DNA of 64,000 bases from Metopolophium dirhodum (GCF_019925205.1 NC_083564.1:27504447-27568446), one strand, 5' to 3'; positions 1 to 11,639 are shown, counted from the first letter of the stretch. Notes: generated by a model from the letters alone, not told the origin. Made by a program: numbers and translations.

Positions 1-204
1 TTGTCGAACACAAAAATGTTTAATTAAAAATGAAATCATAATAAATTCAATTTAAGATATTATAAAAAAATATTTCATACAATGTAAAATATTCAACAGT
101 TCTATGTCTACTTGTTATAAACGAAAGAAAAAAGTCACACAATTATAATGGTTTAAACTTTATATTCTTCATTTAACTTAAAATAGTTAACTAAATTAAA
201 AGTT

Positions 205-400
205 TAATTTTGTAGACATAAAACTCCTGTGTTGCCGAATGGAGCTTTATCTCACCTTCCTTGAGCGGAGCGACATTTTCTCCTTGGACGTTGTCACCAA
301 TAATCCATGTGTAGCGTAACTAATTTAAAAGAACATGCCGCTCCGAACCGGATTGAAGCCACCAGACAGACAACACAATAATACCATTAAAACTCATCAC
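205..400. other. GC-richer island that may be an exon or part of a 3' UTR
   Basis: This short block has clearly higher GC than the AT-rich 1.2 kb around it. On the minus strand it reads open for about 43 codons (WIIGDNVQGENV, then APLKEGEIKLHS) before a stop, and there is an AAG|GTGAG donor-like site near position 256. On the plus strand an ATG at 239 also stays open for 26 codons. I do not recognise either peptide. It lies downstream of the zinc-finger gene's stop, so it could be 3' UTR, an alternative last exon, or a gene fragment. The rest of 1-1210 is AT-rich with nothing recognisable. Confidence 0.25.
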
Positions 401-1210
401 TTCAATGAATAAGTTTTATAAACGATGTTTCTTGTTTTTCAAGTTGTGCTCGACATTAATAATAAGGAATAGGTACCATTTAGGATTTCATTTTATATTT
501 GTCTTTCAATTATAAAACTGTACATATTAAAAGGAATAACACAAAAGGAAATATACCTATTTAATATATTATAAGGATAAAATAATTTTAAAAAAAACAT
601 AAATAAGACAAAATATGTAAATTAAGTTAACGAATTAACTATAAATTTAATACTAACAATAAGTGGAAAATAAATTTTAACTGAAAATAAAATATATTCA
701 GGCCTATTGTTATCATTTTCCACGTTTAATTTAATTTTATTTAAATTGTTTATCGTACATAATAATTAACTCTCAATAGACAATCTAAATAATACTAGAT
801 ATTAATTATTCATAAAATAATTAATATCTTTTGTTATATTTACAAGAAAAATATAATGTTACAAATTATATTAAAAAATATTGAAAAAAAAAACAGTTAT
901 AATAATAAGAACATTTTTAAGGATGTTGATCAAGTTAACTTATCATTTTATCAAAACAGATCAGGCGTGGTTTAAAATATCACTCCATTATTAAAAAAGC
1001 ACATAACATCTGATTAATTAAAAAAAAAAATGTTAATACGTTGAGAAATAGTGACAATAGGCAGTAAAACGTGTATTAGTAAACAGCAATTATAATAGGT
1101 AGCATAATATTTTATCATACGGATGCAGAGAAACTTTTTTTGCAAGCCATCCTGAAAACAGTACTTAATTTAGGATTTTTTGCATGTATTGACCTAACAT
1201 GGGTCAGAAT

Positions 1211-2669
1211 TTATTTTTTTTCAATTTCAGTTACAACTCTCAAAGGGAGACTTTCTTCATTTCTGATATGAGCAATATTTGTCCTAACAATAGTTCTAGG
1301 GTAAGATCTTGATGGTATATCAAATAAATTAAGAGAAGTTTTAGGGCTGTTGGATGAAGAATTATAGGAAGAAGAATTTGAATGCTTAATTTTAAGATTG
1401 TTTTGAAGCAATCTAGAAGCAACATTTCTAAAATTAGAGTTGTTCAAGTGTTGTTCGTCTTGTGCGCTATCGCTTAAGTTCGGGTAGTATTTCATTCTAA
1501 ACGCTTCAGCTGAAGACTTGAGAAAAGCGTTTAAATTATTGTGAAGTTGCGAGGGCGGAGGTGAACTTGAGGAATCACTACTATTTAACGAGGAATGAGA
1601 GTGCTCGCCTTGGTGAGTGCGGACGTGCTGGTTCAGGATGGCTTTCTGCCGAAACGCCTTGCCGCAGTCTCCACACCCGTACGGTTTCTCACCCGAATGA
1701 ATCCGTAGATGCTGGTTGAGAATTGCTCGCTGTCTGAAGGTTCGCTCACAGTAAACACATACAAATGGTTTTTCATTAGCATGGATACGAACATGCTGCG
1801 TAAGATGAGACTGTTGACGAAACCGTTTACCGCAATCACTGCACACAAATGGTCTTGAATCAGTATGAATGCGCTCGTGTTGCATTAGCGTAGCCTTTTG
1901 TTTAAAGTCTTTGCCACATGAAAGACATTTGAATAGACGCAGATCAGAACCCTTTTTCCCTGATGCTTCTTGTTGTTGGTGAATAAGGTCTGGCATATTA
2001 GGGAAATCACCAGATGCTTCTGCTGGATTTAACGGAGTTAACATGACACCAGGCTGTTTTAAATAGGACATGAAACTTGATGGACTCAACATATGTGGAG
2101 GGCCTCCTCTTACACCTGAATAGTAATTGGAAGGGTCGGCCGGACCATAATGGCCTGGTTGGGTTCGATCAGATTCAACAACATTGTCTTCTGGTGGTGT
2201 TTCATCTTCTCCACCATTTCCAGAACCTATTCAAGATATTTAAATAAAGTTATATTTGTATTGGATAAACTACATGGTCTACCTACCTTGAATTGAATGA
2301 TTGGTATTAGGGTATGGTGATGGTAAAGGTGAAGCAATCGTTGATTGAGATGCCTGTTCAGTCGATTGTTCAGCTGGTTCATGTTGAGATGATACAAGAG
2401 CTGGGTAACCGTTTTGTGAAGGCCCTGGACCCCACTGACCATTACTGCTGTTTGGCCCTTGTTGGTGGTGGCCATCTTTGTTGTATATAACATATGGAGC
2501 ACCATTCTCTACAAAAGAAAAATAGAATACACACTCAAAATCGCGTATGCACGTTTAAGTGAGTCACAACAGCAAGCAGGTCGACCAAATTAGTCACGCC
2601 GAACCTTCCCACTCAATTGTGTAAAATACCTTCATCAGGTTTGGGTGTTTCCTGCGAATTGATGATCAT
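1211..2669 (-). CDS. C2H2 zinc-finger transcription factor (four fingers), 3' coding exons
   Basis: Likely a sequence-specific nuclear DNA-binding protein. The last exon (1211-2226) encodes four tandem C2H2 fingers joined by TGEKP-type linkers, starting with FKCLSCGKDFKQKATLMQH and ending with FRQKAILNQHVRTH. A Ser-rich tail follows and the protein ends EIEKK. The middle exon (2287-2508) encodes a Gln/Pro/Ser-rich segment beginning NGAPYVIYNKDGHHQQG. Splice sites are CAAG|GTAGGT at 2287 and TTGTAG at 2509, and the phases agree. A short first exon (2630-2669) offers an ATG at 2669-2667 and would give a 425-residue protein starting MIINSQETPKPDE. Using the exon at 6965-7072 instead gives 441 residues, with fingers at about 202-224, 230-252, 258-280 and 286-308. 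The finger series resembles Drosophila dati (CG2052) from memory, which is not certain enough to name the gene. The 60-bp and 121-bp introns are short for this region. Confidence 0.88.
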
Positions 2670-3280
2670 TGGTATTATACATTAAATTAAGAAAATAATA
2701 TAAAGGTGTCTAATAAACCGCACGATAATGTGCCTACAACGAATAATTTTGTATTGACGATCGAGTTAAATAAATACAAAAATAAAACCGAAAAAAAGGA
2801 AACGTGCTGAGGAAAAAAAATACTAAATAACTGATAAAAAGCACATTTTTTTATCACAAAATATTGGATATTTTTTTCTTATTTCTTCTCTTTTTCCGGT
2901 TTTACGTAGTTCGAATACAACGTTGCCGTTTAAACATATGATCACGGCCACATTTAGATTTTAGATAGCAGCACAAATGCACAATATGACATCGTCATAT
3001 GGTATCGCTGCCTCAGTCGTGTTATTGTTTATTGTATTAATTATTTAATTATAATTTATTTATTGCTAACCCAGACATTCGGATTTGTACGAACATAAAA
3101 AAAAACCAATATTCATACGAACAAATTAACAATAAGTTTATTTTATTTTATTATTTTAATTTTCAATTTTTCATGTTCATTTTTGTTGATGAAAATAATG
3201 TCATTGTAATCACGGGCCACGGCTATAGATATTAGATAATATTATCTATACCCGTAATTGTAATCAATCCTTATATAATA

Positions 3281-3534
3281 ATTGAGGCGTTGACATGGAA
3301 AAGGTACTAAGTCAAAAAAAATCAATTTTTCGTTTTTTCGTTGAAAAGGTACTAAATACATATGCCAATGGCCTGGAAAAAGAACTAACTCAAATTTCTT
3401 TAAATATTAATAATTACGTTGAACACAAGATGGCACTGGTTGTAAATCATACAATATGCTAAAATCAGTTTTTTCCTTCTCCTGTAAAATTTGGTTTTTA
3501 TGACTTAGTACCTTTTCCATGTCAACGCCTCAAT
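3281..3534. mobile_element. Complete 254-bp MITE with 34-bp perfect inverted repeats and TA duplication
   Basis: Both ends are the same 34-bp sequence in inverted orientation, beginning ATTGAGGCGTTGACATGG. They are flanked by TA at 3279-3280 and 3535-3536, as expected for a Tc1/mariner-type insertion. The end motif GAAAAGGTACTAA recurs internally at about 3343, and a weaker version occurs at about 3376. There is no coding capacity. Confidence 0.85.
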
Positions 3535-3904
3535 TATGAAGACAGATTTTGAAGACCATGAAGACTAGAATATTGTGATATATTTCTATATCAATATTCT
3601 AGTCTTCGTGATGTACACTCTAAAGTCTGTATAGCTTCGATCATAATATAGTATAATATATATTATGATCAAACTGATCAAAGCTACATTATAATCACGC
3701 ATAGTCAATATACAAACTATGTATGGAGTACAGACCATGGTTAAAGATATTATGTAAGGTACAACAGAGAAACAGACTTATAGACTACAACCACGGAATG
3801 ATTTAATCTATTCTGTATACGATTCTGTTATACAACCATATAGAAGTATAGAACATAACTACTGTTCCAGAGTTCTAGCCCAACTATAGCTTTTAAAACT
3901 TAAA

Positions 3905-4440
3905 TTATTATTAAAAATTAAGGAACGGGAATTTTTACGCAATATCGGTTTTTGACAAAATCGATTTTGGTTTTTGGTGTAACTCTAAAATAAATGAACG
4001 TTTATACATGACATTTTGACTGGTTGTTTGTATTCGCGTTTTCTATACACGATACAATTTCAAAATATTTTGATTTGTTTTGAACTGTTTATAGGAGCAT
4101 TTTTAGTTTCCAATTTTATTAGTCTTTTTTTCTATGAATGTCAATAAAACTTTATTTGTTGGGTAAAATAGCTAGCAAATTTAATACAAGGCTCCTACTA
4201 TATTGTTACAATGACATTTGAAAAATATTAAAAATCCTTAGTCACAGTTTTTTTTTTATACACATTTCAAGTTCAAATCTTGACAAAATACGGAAAAATC
4301 ACAAAAACTAGCAAATTATTTTGAGTTGAGAATTCATAAAAATGCATAAACATTTTTTAAAGTATCAATATATTTTTGAGTAAATTAATATGGAACGTAA
4401 TAACCTCGTTTCAAAATTTAATTTTTGGGAATTTCCTGAC
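3905..4440 (-). repeat. Fragment of the dispersed GATTCTGAG repeat family
   Basis: The stretch from GGGAATTTTTACGCAA onward, including the phrase ATGAACGTTTATACATGAC and CTTTATTTGTTGGGTAAA, matches the copies at 23.6 kb and 59.6 kb in the same orientation. Both family ends are missing. It has no reading frame. Confidence 0.7.
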
Positions 4441-5460
4441 ATGATTATATTTCTTAAATTATTTATTAACCATATAATTTTCACAAGTTTTACCATATAT
4501 TTAAGTAGGTACCTACCATAATTTATTTTTTTTATCAGTTCTTGTTACAACCTGTAGCATAGTGGTGTGGTTTTCATATTATACATTGAACATTTTAACA
4601 GGTTACAGGACGGTATAGGTAGGTATATAACAACAGGTATCTAATACCTATTACCTATATAACCGCAAGTTACAGCCTACAGGTATGGGTGTAATAAAAA
4701 CAACACAATAGACAATCCTAATCTTGGACACTCGTTGAAATAATGCTTTTAATTTTAAAATACAATATTATGTATAGCCTAACCAGGGCTGGATCTAAGT
4801 TTTTTAACACCCGGGGAAAATGAAAAAAATACGCCTATTTCAGGGAGATGACCAAAATTAGTATTTTTTATACGAAAAATCAAGCACACTCACACAGTAT
4901 TGTGAGGACCAACCATTTACAAAGCCGTTCGCAATATACTTGATCAATAAATTATTTACCACGAATAATTTAAGCAATTTTAACTTAAAAATGAAACATT
5001 TTCAATTTTAAACTAAACAAGTAATAGTTTTAGAAGCATTTCTTAATGGTGTATTTAAAACTAAAATCTGTGGTCAATATTTCTAAGTTCCCGGTTTAGA
5101 ATAAATGATATTGATAATAATAACATGTATGAATTATTATTTATTAACAAATCTAAATTAGGTATCTGTTATGCTACTTGCAATATAAAAACCTTTATGT
5201 AAAAGAACAATATTTAATTTACAATATAACAATATTATACATTTTTAATATTTGTTACAACCAAAACTTAATATGTACCTAGCGGTGCAGAAAAAATACA
5301 ATGAAACAAAAATGTAATTATGTACTGAAAATTGTAATATTATATAGATTATAACATGATAAAAAAATTTTCTTTATCTTGGATTATAACTTATGGATTA
5401 AATGTATATGTTAAAATATCTACATTCTATATTCTACATTTTATAAATTTCCAAAATAAT

Positions 5461-5907
5461 AAGAAGCCTTTGAAACAATAACCTAGGAGCCTTCTATTAC
5501 ATTTTCAAGCTTTTTTAACCAACAAATAAAATTTTATTGATATTTATAGAAAAAAAAAAAAAATGGAAACTGAAAATGTCCGTAAACAGCTCAAAATATT
5601 ATAACCATAAAATGTTATGGTGTATAGAAAATGCTAATATAAACATTCAGTATTTGCGTAAAAATTCCCGTTTTTCCTTAATTTTTCTTTTGTTTTTCAC
5701 GTCGCTTTTGAAAACTACTAAGAAATTTTTACTTTTGACCCCTCAAAGTTTTCCTATCAGAAAAGTTACTGTTGAAGCAAATCCAAGCACTTTTACTGTC
5801 CTAAAAGGTGATGATAGACACAAAAAAAAAAAAATAAAAAATAAAAAAACCAAAAAAAACACACACCATTGTAAAATCAATACATTCATTGCTTCGCTTA
5901 GAATCTA
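5461..5907 (+). repeat. 3' part of a GATTCTGAG-family repeat copy
   Basis: It shares the CCAACAAATAAAATTTTATT segment, the ATGTCCGTAAACAGCTCAAAA segment (listed here only in part: GTCCGTAAACAGCTC) and the terminal TTAGAATCTA with the full-length copy at 37-38.5 kb. The 123-codon open frame inside is a by-product of the repeat and looks non-coding. Confidence 0.75.
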
Positions 5908-5919
5908 AAACTAAACAAA

Positions 5920-6600
5920 TCTATACCAATGTATAAAGCTGTATAATTTGTGTTTGAACGCGCTAATCTCAGGAACTACTGGTTCGAATTGAAAAATATT
6001 TTTTTTGTTGGATAGTCCATTCATCGAGGAAGGCTATAGGCTATATAACATCACGCTACCACCAATTAATAGAAGTGCTCAAACAGGGATTTTGAGATTT
6101 ACGATGGAAATATTTGTTTATAAATGGTTGTAAATTGGTTAATCGGATCAGGTATAAGCACTTACTGCAGTGAGTTACACCAAAAAAGAGTTGAACAATC
6201 ACAATCTTTTTGTAGTTTTTTATGGGCCACGAAGTGCGCAGGATCATCTATATTATATATAAATGAATGTTAGCGTGCAGATCTCTGGGAAGAAGATTGG
6301 CTAATTTAAAAAGGGTTAAATTTGGTTTTTTTTTATTAATCGGATTTTAGTACGGTTAGGTTAGGTTAGGATTATATATTAATTGATTATATTAATCCAC
6401 CGTATTATATCAAAATAAACTTGGTATAACTTTGATACTTTAGATTGCCTACCTGATAATATACTGCTGCGAATCAGAATTTTTATTCCAGGCAACAGAA
6501 AAGTTAAGATAAATTTTGAACACCATACACGGAATATTAAATAACTAATTGGACAAAGTTTGAGTCATATAGAGTTGGTACATTTAAAACTATATTGTTA
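5920..6600 (-). repeat. Two adjoining dispersed repeat units, one with a TTAGG tract
   Basis: Positions 6232-6600 match 27.87-28.28 kb in the opposite orientation, including the tract GGTTAGGTTAGGTTAGG at 6354-6370 and CCAACTCTATATGACTC near the 6600 end. Positions 5920-6250 carry a second related unit with the phrase GCGCACTTCGTGGCCC; its distal part resembles 29.76-29.95 kb. It is probably a non-autonomous transposon; I could not classify it. Confidence 0.65.
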
Positions 6601-6964
6601 TTTTAGGGTAACTTACCCACTATTAGTAATATTAAAAACAAAACCACATATTTATTTATTATTTCTGCTTCAAAGTTCAATTGGTTCAAGTATGGAAAAA
6701 AATACTTCTATAATAGCATTAATAGGTATGTTAATAATGTTACGATCCATATTCACTATAGGTACTAATTAAAAATATAGTAAGTACCTTACTACCTTCT
6801 CAATTATACCAAGTACTTAATGAAAATTTACTAAAAAAATAAACGTAATAACTTACGCGTGATAGCTGGTAAGTAGGTACTTACCGGGGTACTTACCCAA
6901 AATTTGAAAAACAGAATTAGTTATTTAAAATTCAATTTAATTGAATATTAGGTATTTAATTTAC

Positions 6965-7072
6965 CTTGGGCAATGCAGTACATAAAATTCCGAGGAACTT
7001 TGAGGCCTGCTGCCAGACATGCTGCAAATGATGCTGAGAAATTGATTGCCATAATATCCCCGTCATCACTTC
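6965..7072 (-). CDS. Upstream coding exon of the zinc-finger gene
   Basis: A 108-bp exon-like block with an acceptor (TTGTTTAG) at its 7072 end and a donor (CAAG|GTAAAT) at 6965. The reading frame is open and protein-like, with the segments AINFSASFAACLAAG and KVPRNFMYCIAQ. It ends one base into a codon and so fits the two-base start of the exon at 2508 exactly (G|AG). It cannot splice to the 40-bp exon at 2630-2669 without creating a stop, so the two are alternative first coding exons. The likely start is the ATG at 7052-7050 (A at -3, G at +4); otherwise coding continues into an exon I could not find. The peptide is unfamiliar to me. Confidence 0.65.
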
Positions 7073-9363
7073 CTAAACAAATTAAAAATAACAACTATTA
7101 TTACAAATTTACAAAAATGTTTTAATAATTGTAGCAAAAAGTTTTTGCTAGTCAAATATTTTTAAAAACTCTTAACTCACAAGGTCTTATACCTAGCTAA
7201 TAGAAAATAATAATCTTAACAGAAGATTTGTAGTATAATCATAGCCTATAGGTAAAATAGTAATTAATTGATTAGGTACCTTTAATATTATTATTAAAAA
7301 AATAAATCAGTTACACCTAATATTAAAGACATTTGGTTTGGTAGGTATTGAAAAATTACAAAAAAATCAGTGGCATATACAATTTATAGGTGTTATTAAT
7401 CTGTGGCGTAAGAAATAAAATGCATATATATATTTAATATATTTAGTATTTTAGTTACAAAATACATAAAATACAAAAGCTAAGTCAGAATACAACTAAT
7501 CATTTACCAATTATTATTTATTGTAAAATATAAAATATGAATTTTAGAGATAAGATATTTGGATACCTACCTATTATTTATCAAAAAAATACTGTAAAAT
7601 ATATTTTTGTTCTTGTGTCTTGTACATTATACAAGATATTAGGTAGGCACTATGTTTGTAGTAGTAATGGTTAAACAGAGCCTTCTGATATTATTTCAAA
7701 ATTAAAATAATGATGTACCTAGTACCTGCTATGCTAACCTGTTACCCATATAGGTCTCTAGTTTGAAAAATATTTCTTCTATTAAGTAGATACTTTCATA
7801 TGGGAAAATGTGAGATCCAGTAATAATAATTAATATTTATGTTTCAGGTACTATTACAAAACTGGTCAGATTTAAAAAATAGACAATGGTTTGAAAGACA
7901 GTTGCAATTCTCTAGTGATTACCTCCACTCTGCCAATGCTTCATATCTTATAGTGGTTTACTTGTGTAAATATAGATCAATCAACTAAATAAACACTTTA
8001 GAACAAACTGACCTTAAATATTATTTTTTATTTAACGAAATATCTTTTCTTAGATAGTTAGGTATATAATAATGTTCAATTTTATTTTTATTTTCACCTA
8101 TCAGTATAATATAAAAACAAGCTACTATAGGATTTAAAAGCTAAACACATTTTATTTGAATTCTTTAAAATCTTTAATAGTAAATATTTTTGTAAAATTG
8201 TGAAGTATAAAATATGTATTTAAAATTAATTTGAAATAGTATTAACTTAGCTTATTCGTTCATACAATGTCCGGTTAAAGTTAACTGACACTTAACGTGC
8301 CAAATTCAGCTGGTAATAAAATCTGTTATCAGTCGGTTAGCATTAATCGACACTTTACCGGACATTGTAAGAACAGCCCTAAATATACTTGATAGCCAAT
8401 ATGTATATAAGCAGATGATAGATTCCATTAATTCATATCAAGTTGTATTATAGATCAATTAATAGAAAAATACTGTTTGCCTGGTATCATTTTTAATTTA
8501 CATATTGTTTGTAAACTTTTGATTCTAAGTTGTATTGTACAGTAGTGTCACTGTGATATTTAATCTAGAACATAATATCCTTTAATACATTTTTCCATGT
8601 GAATTATTTTTTAAATTAAATTTTATTAATATTGTTTATACTTTTATTAGGTAGGTAAGTAGTTAGTACCTACTTTTTTTAATTATGCTTTGAGCGATAT
8701 TATAATGAAACTTACTTTTAGTTCGATAGAAAAAAAATAAAATAAATACATAGAATATAAGCTGAATACCTAATTATATTTTAAAGCAAAATCAATTAGG
8801 TAGGTATAGGTAAATGTGATGTTATATTTTGTAAATGTACCTATATAATTTATACACAAATATTACCAATATTGAACATACATATCTAAGAAAAAACAAA
8901 ATCACATTTAGAACAAGAAAATATATTAACAAATAATAATAAAAAAATAAGTACTTATTACTATTTTTTTGTAACAGAAATTTTTAAATTAAATTGTCCA
9001 TCTTAATGTTAATTATACTTGCAAATAAAAATAAAGATAATTGAAAAATTAAGTAATAATTAAATTATAAATTGACAATACATTATAAATATTATTTTTA
9101 GGCATTAAAATCCTTTGTAGTTTTTGGACTTCTAATTCTTTTATAATTACTAATGAGGTACTTAATACATTTGAAAATAATTTTCACGTCTTATCACAGA
9201 GTTATAAAATACAATAATGCTATAAAAATTATAAAAAAAAAAGTGAAGGGAGCAAATTAATACATAAATCATTCTTACAATACTTCTGAAATAATTACTT
9301 CAATCAAATAGAGAAAAAAAAAAACAAATACATAAATTAAATAAATTACATTATGGTTTATAG
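7073..9363. other. AT-rich interval between the zinc-finger and Wee1 genes
   Basis: It has no convincing exon on either strand apart from the small MITE at 8258-8374. The part nearest 9363 should hold the Wee1 3' UTR. Any further 5' exon of the zinc-finger gene here was not recognisable. Confidence 0.55.
8258..8374. mobile_element. Short foldback element (ACAATGTCCGGT inverted ends), about 117 bp
   Basis: The left end GTTCATACAATGTCCGGTT and the right end ACCGGACATTGTAAGAAC form imperfect inverted repeats of about 23 bp. The interior also folds (TAACTGACACTTAACG near the left, TTAATCGACACTTTACC near the right). It has no coding capacity, and I did not find a clear target-site duplication. 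Confidence 0.6.
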
Positions 9364-10938
9364 TTAAACATTAGGAGTACTACATGATCTGCTCATTTTT
9401 CTACCGACCAATCGTTTAATTCGTTCTTTTCTTGTTCGATACAGTTTTGAATTTTCATATCTTCTCTGCCCAATTGTTGTTCTTGATGGTGTTTGTGTTT
9501 CAACAGAGTAACAAGGTGCAAGGAACTTAGAACTCAACTTCCATACTTCCATTTCGTCTTGTTGTTGTTTTACAGCAGCCATTCCTCTATCAAGTAAAAG
9601 ATTAACCACTGTAGATGCATTCGGCCTATTTTTAGGATCCAAGTCAACCATTTTTTTAAGCATTTTCTCAAGACCAGTACTAAAAACTGGAGTTTGAGGC
9701 AATGAAAATTCACCATCCCTTAATCGGTGCCATTCTGGTCCATTTTTAGGTAAATCTTTTTTAGTTGCTGCCTCATACACAGTAAGCGCAGTTGAAAATA
9801 CATCAGCTTTCTGTAACTGAGAATAATCATCACGTAATAGTTCTTTGGGTAAATACCGACAATCTCCATCTTCAATAGTTCGAACATCTTCAACACATAT
9901 TGTATGTCCAAAGTCTCCAATTTTATACACAATATCTTTGTCAACTGTTTCATCATCATCTAAATCTTCAGCAAACCACAATGCACCATCAGTATGGCAT
10001 ATTAAAATGTTGGCAGCTTTAATGTCTAAATGTGCAAGCTTTTTAGAATGAATATGAGCTAAACCTTTACATACATGACATAGCAATCGCCTTAAAGCAC
10101 TATCACAAAACACATGGTCAGATTCATGAATCATACGCTCTAGGGTTCCATCGTTACAAAACTCTGTTTGAATATAAATATGACCTCTCTCATGCCAAGC
10201 TGTGAAATACGAGACTATGTTTGGATGTCGTCCAATTACAGAGTGTGCATAAACTTCTTTACGAATAAAGTATTCTTGGCTTTTGTAAATTGTCTTTTTG
10301 GTCTTTTTGATAGCATATGTGATTCCATCTAATAAATTTGTACACTTGTATACCTCACCAAACGCACCAGTAGCAATAAAATCATCCATTCTGAACTCTT
10401 CATTGAAACGAGAAGTCTGCAAATCATAAATACTGACATTGGTCACTTCGCCTTCATTCATAAGATCTCTGATGGAAGGATCGACCGAAGGAGACGTTTT
10501 ATTGTCAGGCGGAGTGGAAAAACTACTGTTGCTGTCATGACTTGAATGATCTTCAGAACTGGAGAAACTTATGTTCTGTTTTACAGTGCACAGTCTTTTC
10601 CGATGTTTGTTTTTTAATATTTCAATGCCAGTTGGTGTGAAGGGATTGACCGACAACCGAAACTTGTTAGAACGCGTAGATTCACTGCTGGTGTCGCTCA
10701 ATGGTGACTGGCCCCTGAGGCGCACCTTGTGCAGGGCCCGTGGTTTGAGGAACGGTGTCGAAGAGTCAACACCAATCTCAGGCGAAAAAGACCGGCGACT
10801 GTCGGGCGGCGACGGTGCGCTGGCGATGACCAATGATGGTATCGCTCTGTCAGCGTCGAAGCTGAGTCTTCTCATTTTCTGAACGAAAAACGAATCATCG
10901 TCACACTCCATCTTGTTGACACCACCGCCCGGGTCCAT
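9364..10938 (-). CDS. wee1: Wee1-type mitotic inhibitor kinase
   Basis: Wee1 kinases phosphorylate the inhibitory Tyr of Cdk1 and hold cells in G2; the enzyme acts in the nucleus. The single-exon frame is 524 residues from the ATG at 10938-10936 (purine at -3, G at +4). A longer frame would need a TTG start seven codons upstream. The N-terminal half is Ser/Pro-rich and carries the Wee1-family NPFTP motif (residues 98-102). The kinase domain begins near residue 181. It has the P-loop ATGAFGEV, Lys211 in YAIKK, the family signature EVYAHSVIGRHPNIV, the catalytic loop HLDIKAANI (Asp305, Asn310), an acidic insert, GDFGH (Asp342) and the Wee1-like segment LPKNGPEWHRLRDG. Two points are odd: the first P-loop Gly is Ala, and the DFG Phe replaces the Leu I recall from vertebrate WEE1. 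Human WEE1 is about 646 residues. Myt1 is the alternative, but the EVYAH and NG..WH segments favour Wee1. Confidence 0.95.
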   Translation of the reverse strand: MDPGGGVNKMECDDDSFFVQKMRRLSFDADRAIPSLVIASAPSPPDSRRSFSPEIGVDSSTPFLKPRALHKVRLRGQSPLSDTSSESTRSNKFRLSVNPFTPTGIEILKNKHRKRLCTVKQNISFSSSEDHSSHDSNSSFSTPPDNKTSPSVDPSIRDLMNEGEVTNVSIYDLQTSRFNEEFRMDDFIATGAFGEVYKCTNLLDGITYAIKKTKKTIYKSQEYFIRKEVYAHSVIGRHPNIVSYFTAWHERGHIYIQTEFCNDGTLERMIHESDHVFCDSALRRLLCHVCKGLAHIHSKKLAHLDIKAANILICHTDGALWFAEDLDDDETVDKDIVYKIGDFGHTICVEDVRTIEDGDCRYLPKELLRDDYSQLQKADVFSTALTVYEAATKKDLPKNGPEWHRLRDGEFSLPQTPVFSTGLEKMLKKMVDLDPKNRPNASTVVNLLLDRGMAAVKQQQDEMEVWKLSSKFLAPCYSVETQTPSRTTIGQRRYENSKLYRTRKERIKRLVGRKMSRSCSTPNV

Positions 10939-11350
10939 TGCACTGACGCCTGCCGGCAAATATCACACGCGCCTTACAAAAACAAAAATAAAAACCGTTT
11001 TGAAAACCAAACCGAAAGTAATAATTATTAGAATTATTGAAATTTTTAATCATTAACGCATTAAGTAAAACAAAAAAACAGTGATAAAAAGCGGAGCTTT
11101 AGCCTTTAAGTGGTAAGTTGCTCGACTTCAACCGACTGTTGTCACTAATATTATTGTCGTGTTGAATGTTGATACTTGATAGCAGCTGCTGTTTGTTGCG
11201 AGGGAAAACGGCGCGCGCGCAGTGTAGCCCTACACGGTGATAGCGCTGCAGTGTACACACTGCATACGGAAATTTAAAAAATCAAATAAAAAATCGTATT
11301 GTTATTTGTTACGCGGACGAGACAAATTTTGAATTTCGATACGCGCCACC
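10939..11350 (-). promoter_or_regulatory. Wee1 5' flank and probable promoter
   Basis: GC rises sharply upstream of the Wee1 start, with CpG-rich stretches such as CGGCGCGCGCGC near 11210. A possible acceptor (TTTGCCGGCAG) lies just before the ATG, so a 5'-UTR intron is possible. I could not place the transcription start. Confidence 0.45.
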
Positions 11351-11639
11351 TCGCAGCGATCGTCGACGTCAGACGTACAATAGACATATTATTATTATTA
11401 TAATTATTTATTATTATGTGTGCATATTATCGATATTACCGTGTAGAAATGTGTCCGGTAATCCCGTGGACGTCGGCGGTCCTCATGACCGGGACGAGTA
11501 CAACTCTACAGTGAACCGAGGATATACACAAAAATACAAAATACAAATATTTGTTTTCACGTATCAACTTTGTTGTTATTATTTTGTTTTTTACAATTAC
11601 TGATAAGATGACAGGTCACGCGAACTGTGCAGGTGAGAT

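Larger units (their letters stand above)
2670..6964. other. AT-rich intron of the zinc-finger gene, with repeats
   Basis: In transcripts that use the exon at 6965-7072 this is one long intron. For the transcript starting at 2669 it is upstream DNA. About 2,900-3,020 is slightly less AT-rich and might contain a promoter. The listed MITE and repeat copies occupy much of the rest. I see no coding exon here. Confidence 0.6.

Noticed and set aside
2227..2505. 92-codon minus-strand frame in the middle zinc-finger exon
   Set aside because: It is a shadow frame; the phase set by both splice junctions uses the frame reading NGAPYVIYNKDG.
2988..3004. Near-palindrome TGACATCGTCA, resembling a spaced CRE/ATF site
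   Set aside because: Short arms with a 3-bp spacer and no supporting context, so not reported as a regulatory site.
5537..5908. 123-codon plus-strand frame
   Set aside because: It lies entirely within a GATTCTGAG-family repeat copy, is Lys-rich because of A runs, and other copies do not keep it open.
6056..6247. 63-codon minus-strand frame
   Set aside because: It is inside a dispersed repeat whose other copies are interrupted.
10939..10959. Upstream extension of Wee1 by seven codons
   Set aside because: It would need a TTG start; the first ATG at 10,938 has good context.
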